Made by a program: the position numbers and the translations under genes. Of a stretch of DNA of 64,000 nt, positions 8,389-17,920 are shown piece by piece. The notes under the pieces are model-generated. The model was not told the origin of the DNA. It made no database searches and saw nothing but the letters and a program-made list of their open reading frames with translations. Position 1 is the stretch's first letter; each line of letters starts with the position of its first letter. Location of the stretch: assembly GCA_030831475.1 (NCBI GenBank), contig JAURKY010000003.1, positions 1 to 64,000 of the forward strand. The letters are read 5' to 3'. Origin of the DNA: Burkholderiales bacterium (lineage in GTDB: Bacteria > Pseudomonadota > Gammaproteobacteria > Burkholderiales > Methylophilaceae).

Positions 8389-8943
8389 TTAATTAAAGAC
8401 CTTTAAATCAGATTCGGTGTTGATGTTAATGAATTCGCTTTTATCATTAAATTTTACCGTTTTATGCTGATGTGTTTGTATCCAGTCCATGATTTTAGGA
8501 TTATTATTTTTAATAAAATCTGGAATATCATTGGCAACACTTTGATGACATAGCATAAACGTAGGCTCAAAACGCCCATTAACTATCGGTAAAATGATTC
8601 GAGTTTGGTCATCAATATGTTGGGATAAATTTTCAACTAAATCATTTGGAAGGTTAGGCGAGTCATTTGGGCAAAACTGTACCCATGAGGTTTGAGCTTT
8701 CTTTAAACCTGAATAAATACCAGCAAGTGGCCCCTTAGATTCTTTAATTTGATCTTGAAATTGTACATTTTCTGGAAACATAGCTAATTTTTCATTCGTA
8801 CTGATGAGCACGGAACTGACTTGAGGTAATAGTTTGTTATAAACATGCAAAATCATAGGCATACCATTTATTTCAACCAATGATTTATTTTGACCCATTC
8901 TTGAAGAAAGTCCGCCAGCAAGAATGATTCCCGTTATCTTCAT
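8389..8943 (-). CDS. mobA: Molybdenum cofactor guanylyltransferase MobA
   Basis: A 184-residue nucleotidyltransferase. The N-terminal GTP-binding loop is ILAGGLSSRMGQNKSLVEI, followed by KGPLAGIYSGLK. The usual CDxP metal-binding signature is altered to FCPNDSPNLP. MobA joins GMP to Mo-molybdopterin to make the bis-MGD cofactor, which FdsA needs. It lies two bases after moaA and directly before moeA. Confidence 0.88.
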   Translation of the reverse strand: MKITGIILAGGLSSRMGQNKSLVEINGMPMILHVYNKLLPQVSSVLISTNEKLAMFPENVQFQDQIKESKGPLAGIYSGLKKAQTSWVQFCPNDSPNLPNDLVENLSQHIDDQTRIILPIVNGRFEPTFMLCHQSVANDIPDFIKNNNPKIMDWIQTHQHKTVKFNDKSEFININTESDLKVFN

Positions 8944-8945
8944 GA

Positions 8946-9938
8946 TTAGCCACCTGTGTGCGACATAAACCGTATGACCGCGGGTTGCTTTTCATTCAAG
9001 TTAAATTCGTGCGACTCTGGTTTGATCGACATCGCGTTGATGATTGCTCTTTTGATAGGCTCATCATTCGATGGATACTTTCTTAAAAGAGGGGCTAATT
9101 CTATTTTTTCATCTTGGCCTAAACATAAGAAAAGCTCGCCTTTGCAACTGACTCTGACACGGTTACAAGACTCACAAAAATTATTTGAGTGAGGTGAAAT
9201 GAAACCAATATGCGTTTGCGTATTATCAATGTGCCAATATTTGGCAGGCCCACCTGTGTTTAGTGTAGAACGAGTTAAATTGTATTTTGACTGAATTTTT
9301 TTTAGGCTCTGATCGTTATCTATCCAGGTTTTATCTCTGTCATGCTTGACATAACCGAGCGGCATTTCCTCAATAAATGAAATATCAAATTGATTTTCTA
9401 GAGCAAAGTCGATGAGAGGGAATATTTCATGATCGTTGGTACCCTTCATCAGCACTGAGTTAAGCTTAATTTTTTCAAAACCTAAGCCTGAGGCGAAGCG
9501 AATATTTTCTAAGATTTGATCTAAATTTCCTGTGCGGGTGATTTTCTTAAAATTATCTCTATCTAGACTATCAAGACTAATGTTAATTCGTTTTACCCCA
9601 GACTCTAAAAGCATAGGTGCTTTAGATTTTAGTTGGCTAGCATTGGTGGTTAAGGTCAGCTCTTTGAGATGAGCATTTTGACCCAAAGCATTAAATAATT
9701 GATCAATATCCTTTCTAACTAAAGGCTCTCCCCCTGTAATTCTAATTTTATTGACGCCAAGGGATATAAATATTTCTCCAACACGTTGCAATTCCTCTAG
9801 GGTCAGCAGTTCTTTTCTAGGTAAAAAGGTCATTTTTTCTGACATACAGTAAAGACAACGAAAATCACATCGATCCGTCACGGAAAGTCGCAAATAATTT
9901 ATTTTTCGATTGAATTTATCTGTCAGTTGATTGGTCAT
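8946..9938 (-). CDS. moaA: GTP 3',8-cyclase MoaA (radical SAM)
   Basis: A 330-residue protein with the radical-SAM cluster motif CDFRCLYC near residue 24-31, the SAM-binding region RITGGEPLVRKD, and the second Fe-S cluster site near the C-terminus (CESCNRVRVSCKGELFLCLG, with three cysteines in CX2CX13C spacing). It ends in Gly-Gly, as active MoaA proteins do. It makes the cyclic intermediate that starts molybdopterin synthesis. It is the first gene of the minus-strand block and diverges from fdsG. Confidence 0.92.
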   Translation of the reverse strand: MTNQLTDKFNRKINYLRLSVTDRCDFRCLYCMSEKMTFLPRKELLTLEELQRVGEIFISLGVNKIRITGGEPLVRKDIDQLFNALGQNAHLKELTLTTNASQLKSKAPMLLESGVKRINISLDSLDRDNFKKITRTGNLDQILENIRFASGLGFEKIKLNSVLMKGTNDHEIFPLIDFALENQFDISFIEEMPLGYVKHDRDKTWIDNDQSLKKIQSKYNLTRSTLNTGGPAKYWHIDNTQTHIGFISPHSNNFCESCNRVRVSCKGELFLCLGQDEKIELAPLLRKYPSNDEPIKRAIINAMSIKPESHEFNLNEKQPAVIRFMSHTGG

Positions 9939-9967
9939 ATCTTATACGTTTACCCTCATTGTTACAG

Positions 9968-9973
9968 TATAAT
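9968..9973 (+). promoter_or_regulatory. Putative -10 element for the fds operon
   Basis: TATAAT 34 bases before the fdsG ATG in the 69 bp moaA/fdsG spacer. No good -35 box stands at the usual distance, and fdsG has no clear Shine-Dalgarno sequence. A minus-strand promoter for moaA was not found. Confidence 0.4.
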
Positions 9974-10007
9974 GGACGGTTTATAAGAAATAAAACTTTA
10001 ATTAAAA

Positions 10008-10475
10008 ATGACAGTGTCAAAGAAAGAATTAGATAAAGTAAGTGAATGTATTGAAAGATTTAAAGATAAGCCTGGAGCGCTTTTACCTTTAATGCATGCT
10101 ATACAGGATAATATTGGCTACATACCTGAGGATTGCTACCCTCAAATAGCGAAGGCTTACAACCACTCTGTGGCAGAGGTTCATGGTTTTGTGACCTTTT
10201 ATCATCACTTTAGAAGACATCCAGCTGGAAAAAATGTTTTGCAAATATGTCGAGCAGAATCATGTCAATCCATGGGTTCAGAGGCCCTTGAAGCACATTG
10301 CAAACAAACCTTAGGTATTGATTATCATCAAACCTCAGAAGATAACCTGATTACGTTAGAACCGATTTATTGTTTAGGTAATTGTGCTTGCTCACCGGCT
10401 GTCATGATTAACGATCAGGTGATTGGTAGGGTAACCAAAGAAAAAATAAATAATTTAATCAAGAAGTTGAAATAA
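10008..10475 (+). CDS. fdsG: NAD-dependent formate dehydrogenase, gamma subunit (NuoE-like)
   Basis: A 155-residue protein of the 24 kDa / NuoE family. Four cysteines for a [2Fe-2S] cluster are visible as CRAESC (about 82-87) and CLGNC (about 123-127). [18 protein letters not shown] and [12 protein letters not shown] are typical of the family. In soluble FdsABG-type enzymes this subunit relays electrons between FdsA and FdsB. It begins the fdsG-fdsB-fdsA-fdhD-fdsD operon, with fdsB starting three bases after its stop. Confidence 0.93.
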   Translation: MTVSKKELDKVSECIERFKDKPGALLPLMHAIQDNIGYIPEDCYPQIAKAYNHSVAEVHGFVTFYHHFRRHPAGKNVLQICRAESCQSMGSEALEAHCKQTLGIDYHQTSEDNLITLEPIYCLGNCACSPAVMINDQVIGRVTKEKINNLIKKLK

Positions 10476-10478
10476 ATT

Positions 10479-12032
10479 ATGAGTTATAAAATTTACATTC
10501 CCATCGATTCAACAGCAAAATCCTTAGGGGCTAATGAAGTTGCTCATTTAATAGAGCTGAAAGCTCAATCGAGAAAGATTGATCTTCAAATCATCAGAAA
10601 TGGATCAAGAGGTCTATTTTGGTTAGAGCCTATGCTTGAGGTGGAAACAGATCAGGGCCGCATAGCTTATGGCCCAGTTACTGAAAATGATATTGAATCT
10701 TTATTTGATGCAGAGTTTTTTATGGGCAAAGCCCATCCATTATGTCTTGGGGTGACAGAGGAAATTGACTGGTTAAAAAAACAAGAAAGACTTACTTTTG
10801 CCCGTGTAGGTGTTATTGATCCAATTAATATTAAAGATTATGAAAAACATGATGGTTTCAAAGGGCTAAAAAAAGCAATCCAGTTAAAACCCAATGAAAT
10901 TGTCAAAGAGGTCACAGATTCTGGCCTCAGAGGTAGAGGGGGTGCGGCTTTTCCTACAGGCATCAAATGGCAAACTGTTCATGATGTGCCATCGGATAAA
11001 AAATACATAGTTTGTAATGCTGATGAGGGTGATTCTGGAACTTATTCTGACAGAATGATTATGGAAAATGATCCTTTCGTTCTTATCGAGGGCATGATTA
11101 TTGCCGGTTTAGCTGTAGGAGCTGATAAAGGTTATATTTATTTACGTTCTGAATATCCTGATGCATTAAAAGTTTTAAATGAGGCTATTGAGACGGCCAA
11201 ACAAAATAATTATCTGGGTCAAAATATCTTAGGTAGTCAATTTAATTTTGAACTTGAGGTGACTCGGGCTGCAGGCGCATATATCTGTGGCGAGGAAACA
11301 TCTTTACTTGAGAGTCTTGAGGGGAAAAGGGGCATGGTTCGATATAAACCCCCACTTCCTGCCATTGAAGGTCTTTATGGTAAACCTACCGTTGTAAATA
11401 ATGTTATCTCATTAGCCACCGTACCCATTATTTTGGATAAGGGCGCAAAGCATTATGCTGATTTTGGTATGGGTCGTTCAAAAGGCACATTACCTATTCA
11501 ATTGGCGGGTAATTTAAAGAAAACGGGCTTGATAGAAAAAGCATTTGGTATCACTTTACGAGAATTATTGTATGAATTTGGCGGCGGATCAGCGACTGGA
11601 AAACCGATCAAAGCCGCACAGGTTGGCGGACCCTTAGGTGCCTTTATACCAGAGGCACAATTTGATATGCCTCTTGATTATGAGACATTTGCAAAAGTAA
11701 ATGCGGTAGTAGGTCATGGCGGAATAGTTGCTTTTGATGATACGGTTGATATGTCCAAAATGGCGAGATATTCATTTGAGTTTTGCGCCATTGAGTCGTG
11801 CGGTAAATGCACACCTTGCCGTATTGGATCAACTAGGGGTATGGAGGTTATTGATAAAATTAAGTCAGGGATTGATGTAGAAAAAAATGAGAAATTACTT
11901 AGAGATTTATCAGAAACGATGGTTGATGGATCATTGTGTGCGATGGGTGGTATGACACCTTTCCCTGTTATTAGCGCTTTGAATTATTTTCCAGCAGATT
12001 TTGGTCTTGATAAGGACCTATCTAAGGCATAA
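10479..12032 (+). CDS. fdsB: NAD-dependent formate dehydrogenase, beta subunit (NuoF-like)
   Basis: A 517-residue protein. GRGGAAFPTGIKW and ADEGDSGTYSDRMIMENDPF bind FMN and NADH. ESCGKCTPCRIG plus a later cysteine in DGSLCAMGG bind a [4Fe-4S] cluster near the C-terminus. The N-terminal 120 residues form a cysteine-free thioredoxin-like domain, as in other FdsB proteins. It is the diaphorase part that passes formate electrons to NAD+. Spacing to fdsG is 3 bases and to fdsA 31 bases. Confidence 0.93.
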   Translation: MSYKIYIPIDSTAKSLGANEVAHLIELKAQSRKIDLQIIRNGSRGLFWLEPMLEVETDQGRIAYGPVTENDIESLFDAEFFMGKAHPLCLGVTEEIDWLKKQERLTFARVGVIDPINIKDYEKHDGFKGLKKAIQLKPNEIVKEVTDSGLRGRGGAAFPTGIKWQTVHDVPSDKKYIVCNADEGDSGTYSDRMIMENDPFVLIEGMIIAGLAVGADKGYIYLRSEYPDALKVLNEAIETAKQNNYLGQNILGSQFNFELEVTRAAGAYICGEETSLLESLEGKRGMVRYKPPLPAIEGLYGKPTVVNNVISLATVPIILDKGAKHYADFGMGRSKGTLPIQLAGNLKKTGLIEKAFGITLRELLYEFGGGSATGKPIKAAQVGGPLGAFIPEAQFDMPLDYETFAKVNAVVGHGGIVAFDDTVDMSKMARYSFEFCAIESCGKCTPCRIGSTRGMEVIDKIKSGIDVEKNEKLLRDLSETMVDGSLCAMGGMTPFPVISALNYFPADFGLDKDLSKA

Positions 12033-12063
12033 AATTAAAAGTTATGAGATTTTTTTAAAGAAT

Positions 12064-14907
12064 ATGGACTATACAAAAGATTTTGGAACACCCAAGAAGG
12101 TTGCAGATAAAACCGTTAATTTAACTATTGACGGTATGAATGTGACTGTGCCTGAGGGAACCTCAATTATGCGTGCTGCTGCTGAGGCGGGACTTAGCAT
12201 TCCAAAACTTTGTGCCACAGATAGTCTTGATCCATTTGGATCTTGCCGATTATGTTTGGTTGAGATTGAAGGAAGACGAGGCTACCCAGCTTCTTGTACA
12301 ACGCCTGTGTCTGAGGGTATCAACGTTAAAACAGAGACCCCAAAGCTGGAAGATTTAAGGCGTGGCGTAATGGAGCTCTACATCTCAGATCACCCACTAG
12401 ACTGTCTTACATGCGCTACTAATGGTGATTGCGAGCTTCAAGATATGGCAGGCAGAGTCGGCCTTCGTGATGTGCGTTATGGTTATGAAGGTGAAAATCA
12501 CCTTGACTCAATTAAAGACGAAACGAACCCTTATTTCACTTTTGATCCATCTAAATGTATCGTTTGTTCAAGATGCGTTCGTGCATGTGAAGAGGTACAA
12601 GGAACCTTTGCTTTAACGATAGATGGGAGGGGTTTTGAGTCAAAGGTATCTGCAGGTAATAAAGATTTCCTAGACTCTGAATGTGTTTCCTGTGGTGCCT
12701 GTGTTCAAGCATGCCCGACTGCCACTCTTATTGAAAAATCTATTATTGAACAAGGTACACCTGATCGAAAAGTCACAACGACCTGTGCTTATTGTGGTGT
12801 GGGTTGTTCATTTGATGCTGAAATTCAAGGAGACCAATTGGTAAGAATGTCTCCTAATAAAAATGGCGGTGCCAATAAAGGCCATTCTTGTGTCAAAGGT
12901 CGATTTGCATGGGGTTACGCTACACACAAAGATCGCATTACGACACCCATGATTAGAAAAAGCATTAAGGATCCTTGGCAACAGGTCTCTTGGGAAGAAG
13001 CTATTTCTTATGCTGCATCAGAAATAAAAAGAATTCAAAAAAAATACGGTATCAATTCGGTAGGATCTATTTCTTCATCACGTTGCACGAATGAGGAGGT
13101 TTGGGTTGTTCAAAAACTAACTCGTGCAGGTTTTGGAAATAATAATATTGATACTTGCGCAAGGGTTTGCCATTCCCCGACAGGTTATGGTTTAAAACAG
13201 ACACTAGGCGAATCTGCTGGAACGCAAGAGTTTGACTCTGTCATGAAGTCAGATGTAATTATGGTGATAGGTGCTAATCCAACAGATGGCCATCCTGTGT
13301 TTGCATCACAAATGAAACGTCGATTAAGACAAGGTGCAAAACTTATAGTTGTTGATCCAAGAGAAATAGATTTAGTCAATAATTCGGTTCACATCAAAGC
13401 TGATTATCATCTTAAATTAAAGCCAGGAACCAATGTTGCAACCATTAATGCACTCTCTCATGTGATTGTTACTGAGGGTCTTTTAGATGAAGTATTTATT
13501 AAAGGAAGATGTGAAAAAGAAGACTTTGATTTATGGAGAGAATTTATCTCTCAAGATAAAAACTCACCAGAATCTTTAGAAGAAGAAATTGGCATTCCTG
13601 CCGAAACAATTCGTAAAGCAGCAAGGCTTTTTGCAAGCGAGCCAAATGGAGCAATTTATTATGGACTTGGCGTGACAGAGCATAGTCAGGGTTCCACCAT
13701 GGTGATGGCAATTGCCAATCTTGCTATGGCAACAGGCAATATAGGTCGAGAGGGTGTAGGTGTTAATCCCTTAAGAGGTCAAAATAATGTTCAAGGTTCA
13801 TGCGATATGGGTTCATTCCCTCATGAGTTTCCTGGTTATCGTCATGTTTCAGATGATACAACTAGAAAAACATTTGAAGATGCCTGGGGTGCCAAATTGC
13901 AAGGTGAGCCAGGACTTAGAATCCCTAACATGTTAGACGAGGCTATTTCTGGAACCTTTAAAGCTTTGTATTGTGAAGGTGAAGATATTGCTCAGTCAGA
14001 TCCAAATACTCAGCATGTAACTCATGCCTTAGAATCCATGGAATGTGTAATTGTCCAAGACTTATTTTTAAATGAAACAGCTATGTATGCGCATGTATTC
14101 CTTCCAGGCTCCTCGTTCTTGGAAAAAAATGGAACATTTACGAATGCAGAGCGACGTATTTCCCCGGTTAGAAAAGTTATGAAGCCAAAAAATGGTTATG
14201 AAGATTGGGAAATCACTCAACTACTCTCCAATGCGCTTGGCTACCCAATGAACTATAAGCATGCCAGTGAAATCATGGATGAGGTTGCTAGATTAACGCC
14301 AACATTTAAAGGTGTGAGCTTTAAAAAATTAGATGAGCTTGGAAGTATTCAGTGGCCATGTAATGATGAAGCACCTCAAGGCACACCTACAATGCATATT
14401 GATGAATTTGTTCGTGGCAAAGGTAAGTTTTTTATTACAGAATACGTTCCAACTTCTGAAAAAGTTAATGCTAAGTTTCCGCTCATTATGACAACAGGCC
14501 GTATTCTCTCACAATATAATGTTGGCGCTCAAACCAGAAGAACTAAGAATGTTGCTTGGCACAAAGAGGACCTTATTGAAATACATCCTCATGATGCTGA
14601 AGAAAGAGGCATTAACGAGGGAGATTGGGTTGGTATCACTAGCCGGGCTGGAGAAACTGTTTTAAGGGCGTTAATTACTGAACGTGTTCAACCAGGCGTG
14701 GTTTATACAACATTCCATCATCCTGAATCAGGAGCAAATGTGATTACAACTGATAATTCAGATTGGGCTACGAATTGCCCTGAATTTAAAGTCACTGCTG
14801 TTCAAGTCTCAAAAGTATCTCAACTTTCAGGTTGGCAAAAGAATTACAAAGACTTTAGTAAAAAACAAATTAATTTTGCAAAAGAAAGTGCTGCAAAAAT
14901 TAATTAA
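12064..14907 (+). CDS. fdsA: NAD-dependent formate dehydrogenase, catalytic alpha subunit (Mo-bisMGD)
   Basis: Starting at the ATG at 12064, preceded by AAAG, the protein has 947 residues, close to the family length. An in-frame start at 12001 would lie inside fdsB and adds 21 unrelated residues. Domains in order: NuoG-like [2Fe-2S] ferredoxin domain (FGSCRLCLVEIEG), a His-Cys cluster (HPLDCLTCATNGDCELQD), two [4Fe-4S] sites (CIVCSRCVRAC and CVSCGACVQACP), the Fdh [4Fe-4S] motif CAYCGVGC, then the molybdopterin domains. The probable molybdenum ligand is the cysteine in ARVCHSPTG, encoded by TGC, so this is a Cys and not a Sec enzyme. It oxidises formate to CO2, the last energy step of methanol oxidation. 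Confidence 0.94.
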   Translation: MDYTKDFGTPKKVADKTVNLTIDGMNVTVPEGTSIMRAAAEAGLSIPKLCATDSLDPFGSCRLCLVEIEGRRGYPASCTTPVSEGINVKTETPKLEDLRRGVMELYISDHPLDCLTCATNGDCELQDMAGRVGLRDVRYGYEGENHLDSIKDETNPYFTFDPSKCIVCSRCVRACEEVQGTFALTIDGRGFESKVSAGNKDFLDSECVSCGACVQACPTATLIEKSIIEQGTPDRKVTTTCAYCGVGCSFDAEIQGDQLVRMSPNKNGGANKGHSCVKGRFAWGYATHKDRITTPMIRKSIKDPWQQVSWEEAISYAASEIKRIQKKYGINSVGSISSSRCTNEEVWVVQKLTRAGFGNNNIDTCARVCHSPTGYGLKQTLGESAGTQEFDSVMKSDVIMVIGANPTDGHPVFASQMKRRLRQGAKLIVVDPREIDLVNNSVHIKADYHLKLKPGTNVATINALSHVIVTEGLLDEVFIKGRCEKEDFDLWREFISQDKNSPESLEEEIGIPAETIRKAARLFASEPNGAIYYGLGVTEHSQGSTMVMAIANLAMATGNIGREGVGVNPLRGQNNVQGSCDMGSFPHEFPGYRHVSDDTTRKTFEDAWGAKLQGEPGLRIPNMLDEAISGTFKALYCEGEDIAQSDPNTQHVTHALESMECVIVQDLFLNETAMYAHVFLPGSSFLEKNGTFTNAERRISPVRKVMKPKNGYEDWEITQLLSNALGYPMNYKHASEIMDEVARLTPTFKGVSFKKLDELGSIQWPCNDEAPQGTPTMHIDEFVRGKGKFFITEYVPTSEKVNAKFPLIMTTGRILSQYNVGAQTRRTKNVAWHKEDLIEIHPHDAEERGINEGDWVGITSRAGETVLRALITERVQPGVVYTTFHHPESGANVITTDNSDWATNCPEFKVTAVQVSKVSQLSGWQKNYKDFSKKQINFAKESAAKIN

Positions 14908-14915
14908 AAAACATT

Positions 14916-15737
14916 TTGACCTCATCAAAACTTGTTAAATCTAACGCGCCCTTAGATCCAATAGAGATATTTAAATCTGATTCATTAGAAAATTCTTATC
15001 AAGAATTTGTAGCTGAAGAAACTCCAGTGGCCATTACTTTTAATGGTATCTCTCATGCTGTGATGATGACAACCCCTCAAGACTTGGAGGATTTTGCCTA
15101 TGGTTTTTCTATTTCTGAAGGCTTAGTAAAAAACATCGACGATATTTTTTCTATCGAAATAAATCAGGTTGATCAGGGTATTGAGTTAAATATAGAAATA
15201 TCTTCAGAAGCTTTTATGAAATTAAAAGATCGAAGAAAAAATTTAGCCGGAAGAACAGGTTGTGGAATTTGTGGGTCAGAATCTTTATCACAAATTTTTA
15301 TAGAATCTGAAAATAAAATCTCAAATAATTCATTATTTGATTTAAATATTATTAAAAGAGCACTAGAAAAATTTGGCGATAATCAAATTATAAAAAATAA
15401 AACTGGCTCCACTCATGCATGCTCTCTATTTGATAATAAAGGTGATATTTTATGTACGAGAGAAGATGTAGGTCGTCATAATGCTCTAGACAAGCTTATT
15501 GGATTTACTTTAAAGAAAAAAATTAATTTAGAAAATACCTTTTTGGTTATTTCTAGTAGGGCCAGTTTTGAGATGATACAAAAAGCATCTTTTATAGGTT
15601 GTCAACTTATTGTAGCAATATCAGCACCGACTGCTTTGGCAGTAAGATTAGCAAATAATATGAATATCACTTTAGCTGGATTTGCAAAAAATAAAGTTTT
15701 TAATATTTACACTCACAAAAAACGTTTAAACGTGTAA
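14916..15737 (+). CDS. fdhD: Formate dehydrogenase sulfurtransferase FdhD (FdsC)
   Basis: A 273-residue protein with the essential CGICG pair (about residue 113-117) and the later signature HACSLFD followed by REDVGRHNALDKLIG. FdhD moves sulfur from a cysteine desulfurase to the bis-MGD cofactor before insertion into formate dehydrogenase. The start is a TTG at 14916. No ATG occurs until after conserved sequence, and no Shine-Dalgarno is clear, so an unusual start is likely (the ATT just before it is the alternative). It lies 8 bases after fdsA. Confidence 0.9.
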   Translation: MTSSKLVKSNAPLDPIEIFKSDSLENSYQEFVAEETPVAITFNGISHAVMMTTPQDLEDFAYGFSISEGLVKNIDDIFSIEINQVDQGIELNIEISSEAFMKLKDRRKNLAGRTGCGICGSESLSQIFIESENKISNNSLFDLNIIKRALEKFGDNQIIKNKTGSTHACSLFDNKGDILCTREDVGRHNALDKLIGFTLKKKINLENTFLVISSRASFEMIQKASFIGCQLIVAISAPTALAVRLANNMNITLAGFAKNKVFNIYTHKKRLNV

Positions 15738-15746
15738 AATTTCGGC

Positions 15747-15959
15747 ATGCAAAAAGAACACATAATAAAAATGGCCAATCAAATAGGGGATTTTTTTAAA
15801 AGTTATCCAAAGCAAGATTATGCTGAAGAACAAATTGCAAATCATTTAAAAAAATTTTGGTCACCTGAAATGCGTAATTTTTTAAAAAATGAAGTGGAAA
15901 GTCGTTCGGCTGAGGGTCTTGAAATGATTGTTGAAACAGCCGTTAAAAAATACCTTTAG
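15747..15959 (+). CDS. fdsD: Formate dehydrogenase delta subunit FdsD
   Basis: A 70-residue protein with IIKMANQIGDFFKSYP near the start and HLKKFWSPEMRNF in the middle, the hallmark of the small FdsD family found at the end of fds operons. It is thought to help assemble or stabilise the molybdenum formate dehydrogenase and has no known catalytic residues. It starts 9 bases after fdhD. Its TAG shares the sequence TTAG with the stop codon of the convergent gene. Confidence 0.88.
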   Translation: MQKEHIIKMANQIGDFFKSYPKQDYAEEQIANHLKKFWSPEMRNFLKNEVESRSAEGLEMIVETAVKKYL

Positions 15960-17557
15960 TTTTTTCCTAAAAGCACAAAATAGTTTTTATCTTTAATACG
16001 TTTGCCCGTCCAAATTTCCCTCCAATTTTTTAGCTCACTTGGAGTTTCTGAACCATGTTTAAGAGAGACCAAAGCAAGTTGACAATCTAGCTTATTATTA
16101 ATTGTTTTTTTTAATTTTATTTTTGAGTAGTAATGGAACATATCTATTTGGCTATTTGTTAAATTTTGACTATATATGCAGCTTGAAGATTGTGTGACAT
16201 GAATTTTTAGTTCTTCAAACACAGTTTTGTAACTTTTTCGGTTGTTAACAGCGTCACCCCATAAGCAAATAAATATTATCCAAATCATTGTTATACCGAT
16301 TGCCCAATTGGTAACCATGGATCGATTGGTAATTTTTGAAGTCACTATAGAAAAAATCCAATAACCAGAAATAACTAGAGCAACTAGAAATTTGAAAAAA
16401 CTAAAATTAAAATCATAATTTCCAGATGCATCATATAACCTTTCATAAAGACTTTCAGGAAATGATAATAGAGAAACACTCCAACCAATCCAAATAAGCA
16501 ATGCAAAGAAACTGAAAATAAATACACTGAGCCAATTAAGTGAGCTTGACATACCTCTATTTAGATTATCAATTGCTCCTACAGCTAAAATAGAAAAAGG
16601 TATAAGGAGAGGTATAAGATTGATTTGGTCCTGCCTGGGACTAATAGATATTAAAGCATAGTAGATAAAAACAAAACTTAATAAAAGTATATATTTTTTT
16701 TCAATAAATATTTTTTTAAAGTTTTTAATTAATACCCATGTAAAAAGAGGAAGTGCAGGCCAAGTGAACCAGGACAACCCTTCAAGATTATATAAAAAAG
16801 CAGTCTTATTAGAAAAAATATCTTGTTGATACCAAAGAATGAATTCGTCTAAGTGAAATTTTCTAAAAAGTATTAACCAAGGAAAAATGAAAGTAAAACT
16901 GAGCATCAATGATAATGCCAAGAAAGTTAAATATCTTTTATTTTGCCAATCTTTAAAAACATATAAGAAAAGTGATGTAAATAGAATTGAAAATAAGGGA
17001 ATAAAACCACCCGACATAAAAAGTATGGTTAAGCCAGCACCCAATAAAAAGCTGGCGCGAAATGGCCTCCGAATAAAAAGACATAGAGCATATATACTTA
17101 ACGCATAGCCAGGCATTGCTCCAATTTCAGGAGTGAGCGTATGCACATTTAATATCAGCCCTATTGAGGCAATAAAAATTAAACCAGCACTCCTGCCAAA
17201 ACCTTGACCCCAGAGCTCTCTAGTTGTCATTCCTATAACCAAAAGTGTCATAGAAATCCAAATTAAATTTGTTAACCTTGCTGCGTCATGATGGGCTAGG
17301 AAAGGAGAAAAAACTTTTATTGAAGATGATGCAACTAAAGAGTAGAGAGGTTGATTTTGAATGAAATCATTACTTGCTGCTTTAGGAACAATAAAATCAG
17401 ACTCTTGAACAATACTTACAATCTGACTGATTGTATTTGATTCTTGTGGCGCCCAAGGATCATGCCCAATTAACCCTACAAAACTCCAAATGAATGCAAG
17501 AACAATAAAAAGATTTAATTTTGTTTTGACTCCAAGGTTTTTTCTTGGGGTCGACAT
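15956..17557 (-). CDS. GT-C family glycosyltransferase (ArnT/PMT-like)
   Basis: An integral membrane protein of about 533 residues with roughly a dozen hydrophobic segments and a hydrophilic C-terminal domain. After the first membrane helix comes GHDPWAPQES, the place where ArnT- and PMT-type enzymes carry their acidic catalytic loop, and then IVQESDFIVPKAASNDFIQN. Family members move sugars from lipid-phosphate donors to lipid A or proteins; the substrate here is unknown. The frame is open up to an ATG at 17608, but that codon abuts the rpmE terminator. The ATG at 17557 has AAGGA just upstream and a basic start before the first helix, so I prefer it. Confidence 0.72.
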   Translation of the reverse strand: MSTPRKNLGVKTKLNLFIVLAFIWSFVGLIGHDPWAPQESNTISQIVSIVQESDFIVPKAASNDFIQNQPLYSLVASSSIKVFSPFLAHHDAARLTNLIWISMTLLVIGMTTRELWGQGFGRSAGLIFIASIGLILNVHTLTPEIGAMPGYALSIYALCLFIRRPFRASFLLGAGLTILFMSGGFIPLFSILFTSLFLYVFKDWQNKRYLTFLALSLMLSFTFIFPWLILFRKFHLDEFILWYQQDIFSNKTAFLYNLEGLSWFTWPALPLFTWVLIKNFKKIFIEKKYILLLSFVFIYYALISISPRQDQINLIPLLIPFSILAVGAIDNLNRGMSSSLNWLSVFIFSFFALLIWIGWSVSLLSFPESLYERLYDASGNYDFNFSFFKFLVALVISGYWIFSIVTSKITNRSMVTNWAIGITMIWIIFICLWGDAVNNRKSYKTVFEELKIHVTQSSSCIYSQNLTNSQIDMFHYYSKIKLKKTINNKLDCQLALVSLKHGSETPSELKNWREIWTGKRIKDKNYFVLLGKN

Positions 17558-17608
17558 ATTTCCTTGCCAATCGTGTTCAAGATCAAATTTCATAGATTTA
17601 TAGTACAT

Positions 17609-17640
17609 AAAAAAAGGCAGCTTAGCTGCCTTTTTTTTAA
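17609..17640 (-). terminator. Intrinsic terminator after rpmE (symmetrical)
   Basis: GGCAGC (17616-17621) pairs with GCTGCC (17625-17630) around a TTA loop, with runs of at least seven A before and eight T after. Read on the minus strand it ends rpmE. The symmetry means it could act in both directions, though only minus-strand genes flank it. Confidence 0.85.
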
Positions 17641-17651
17641 ATGATAATTAA

Positions 17652-17852
17652 TTACATACCATATTTTTGTTTGAATTTTTCAACACGTCCAGCAGTGTCT
17701 AAGATTTTCTGTTTACCAGTATAAAATGGATGACATTGTGAACATACCTCAATAGAAAAATCCTTAGCTATTGTTGATTGTGTTTCAAATTTATTACCAC
17801 AGCTACAAGTTACATTAACTTTAGCGTAATTTGGATGCGTATCTTTTTTCAT
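17652..17852 (-). CDS. rpmE: 50S ribosomal protein L31 (zinc-binding form)
   Basis: A 66-residue protein. The cysteines in CSCG (residues 16 and 18) and CSQC (37 and 40) give the zinc-binding type of L31. [14 protein letters not shown] and [20 protein letters not shown] are family hallmarks. It lies after rho, separated by 68 bases without a gene, and is followed by a strong terminator. Confidence 0.97.
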   Translation of the reverse strand: MKKDTHPNYAKVNVTCSCGNKFETQSTIAKDFSIEVCSQCHPFYTGKQKILDTAGRVEKFKQKYGM

Positions 17853-17920
17853 AATATTTGTTATTAAAATTTTGAAGTGTAATTATTAAGTAAAATGCCA
17901 AAAAAATCAATATCTTTAGA

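Noticed and set aside
13150..13185. Selenocysteine in the formate dehydrogenase active site
   Set aside because: The metal-binding residue in ARVCHSPTG is encoded by TGC, not TGA, so it is cysteine.
10008..14907. fdsGBA as NuoEFG of respiratory complex I
   Set aside because: FdsA carries the formate dehydrogenase cluster and Mo-ligand motifs, and fdhD and fdsD follow; no other nuo genes are present.
15956..17608. Start of the glycosyltransferase at the ATG at 17608
   Set aside because: This codon abuts the rpmE terminator T-run and has no ribosome site, while the ATG at 17557 has AAGGA and a better membrane-protein N-terminus.
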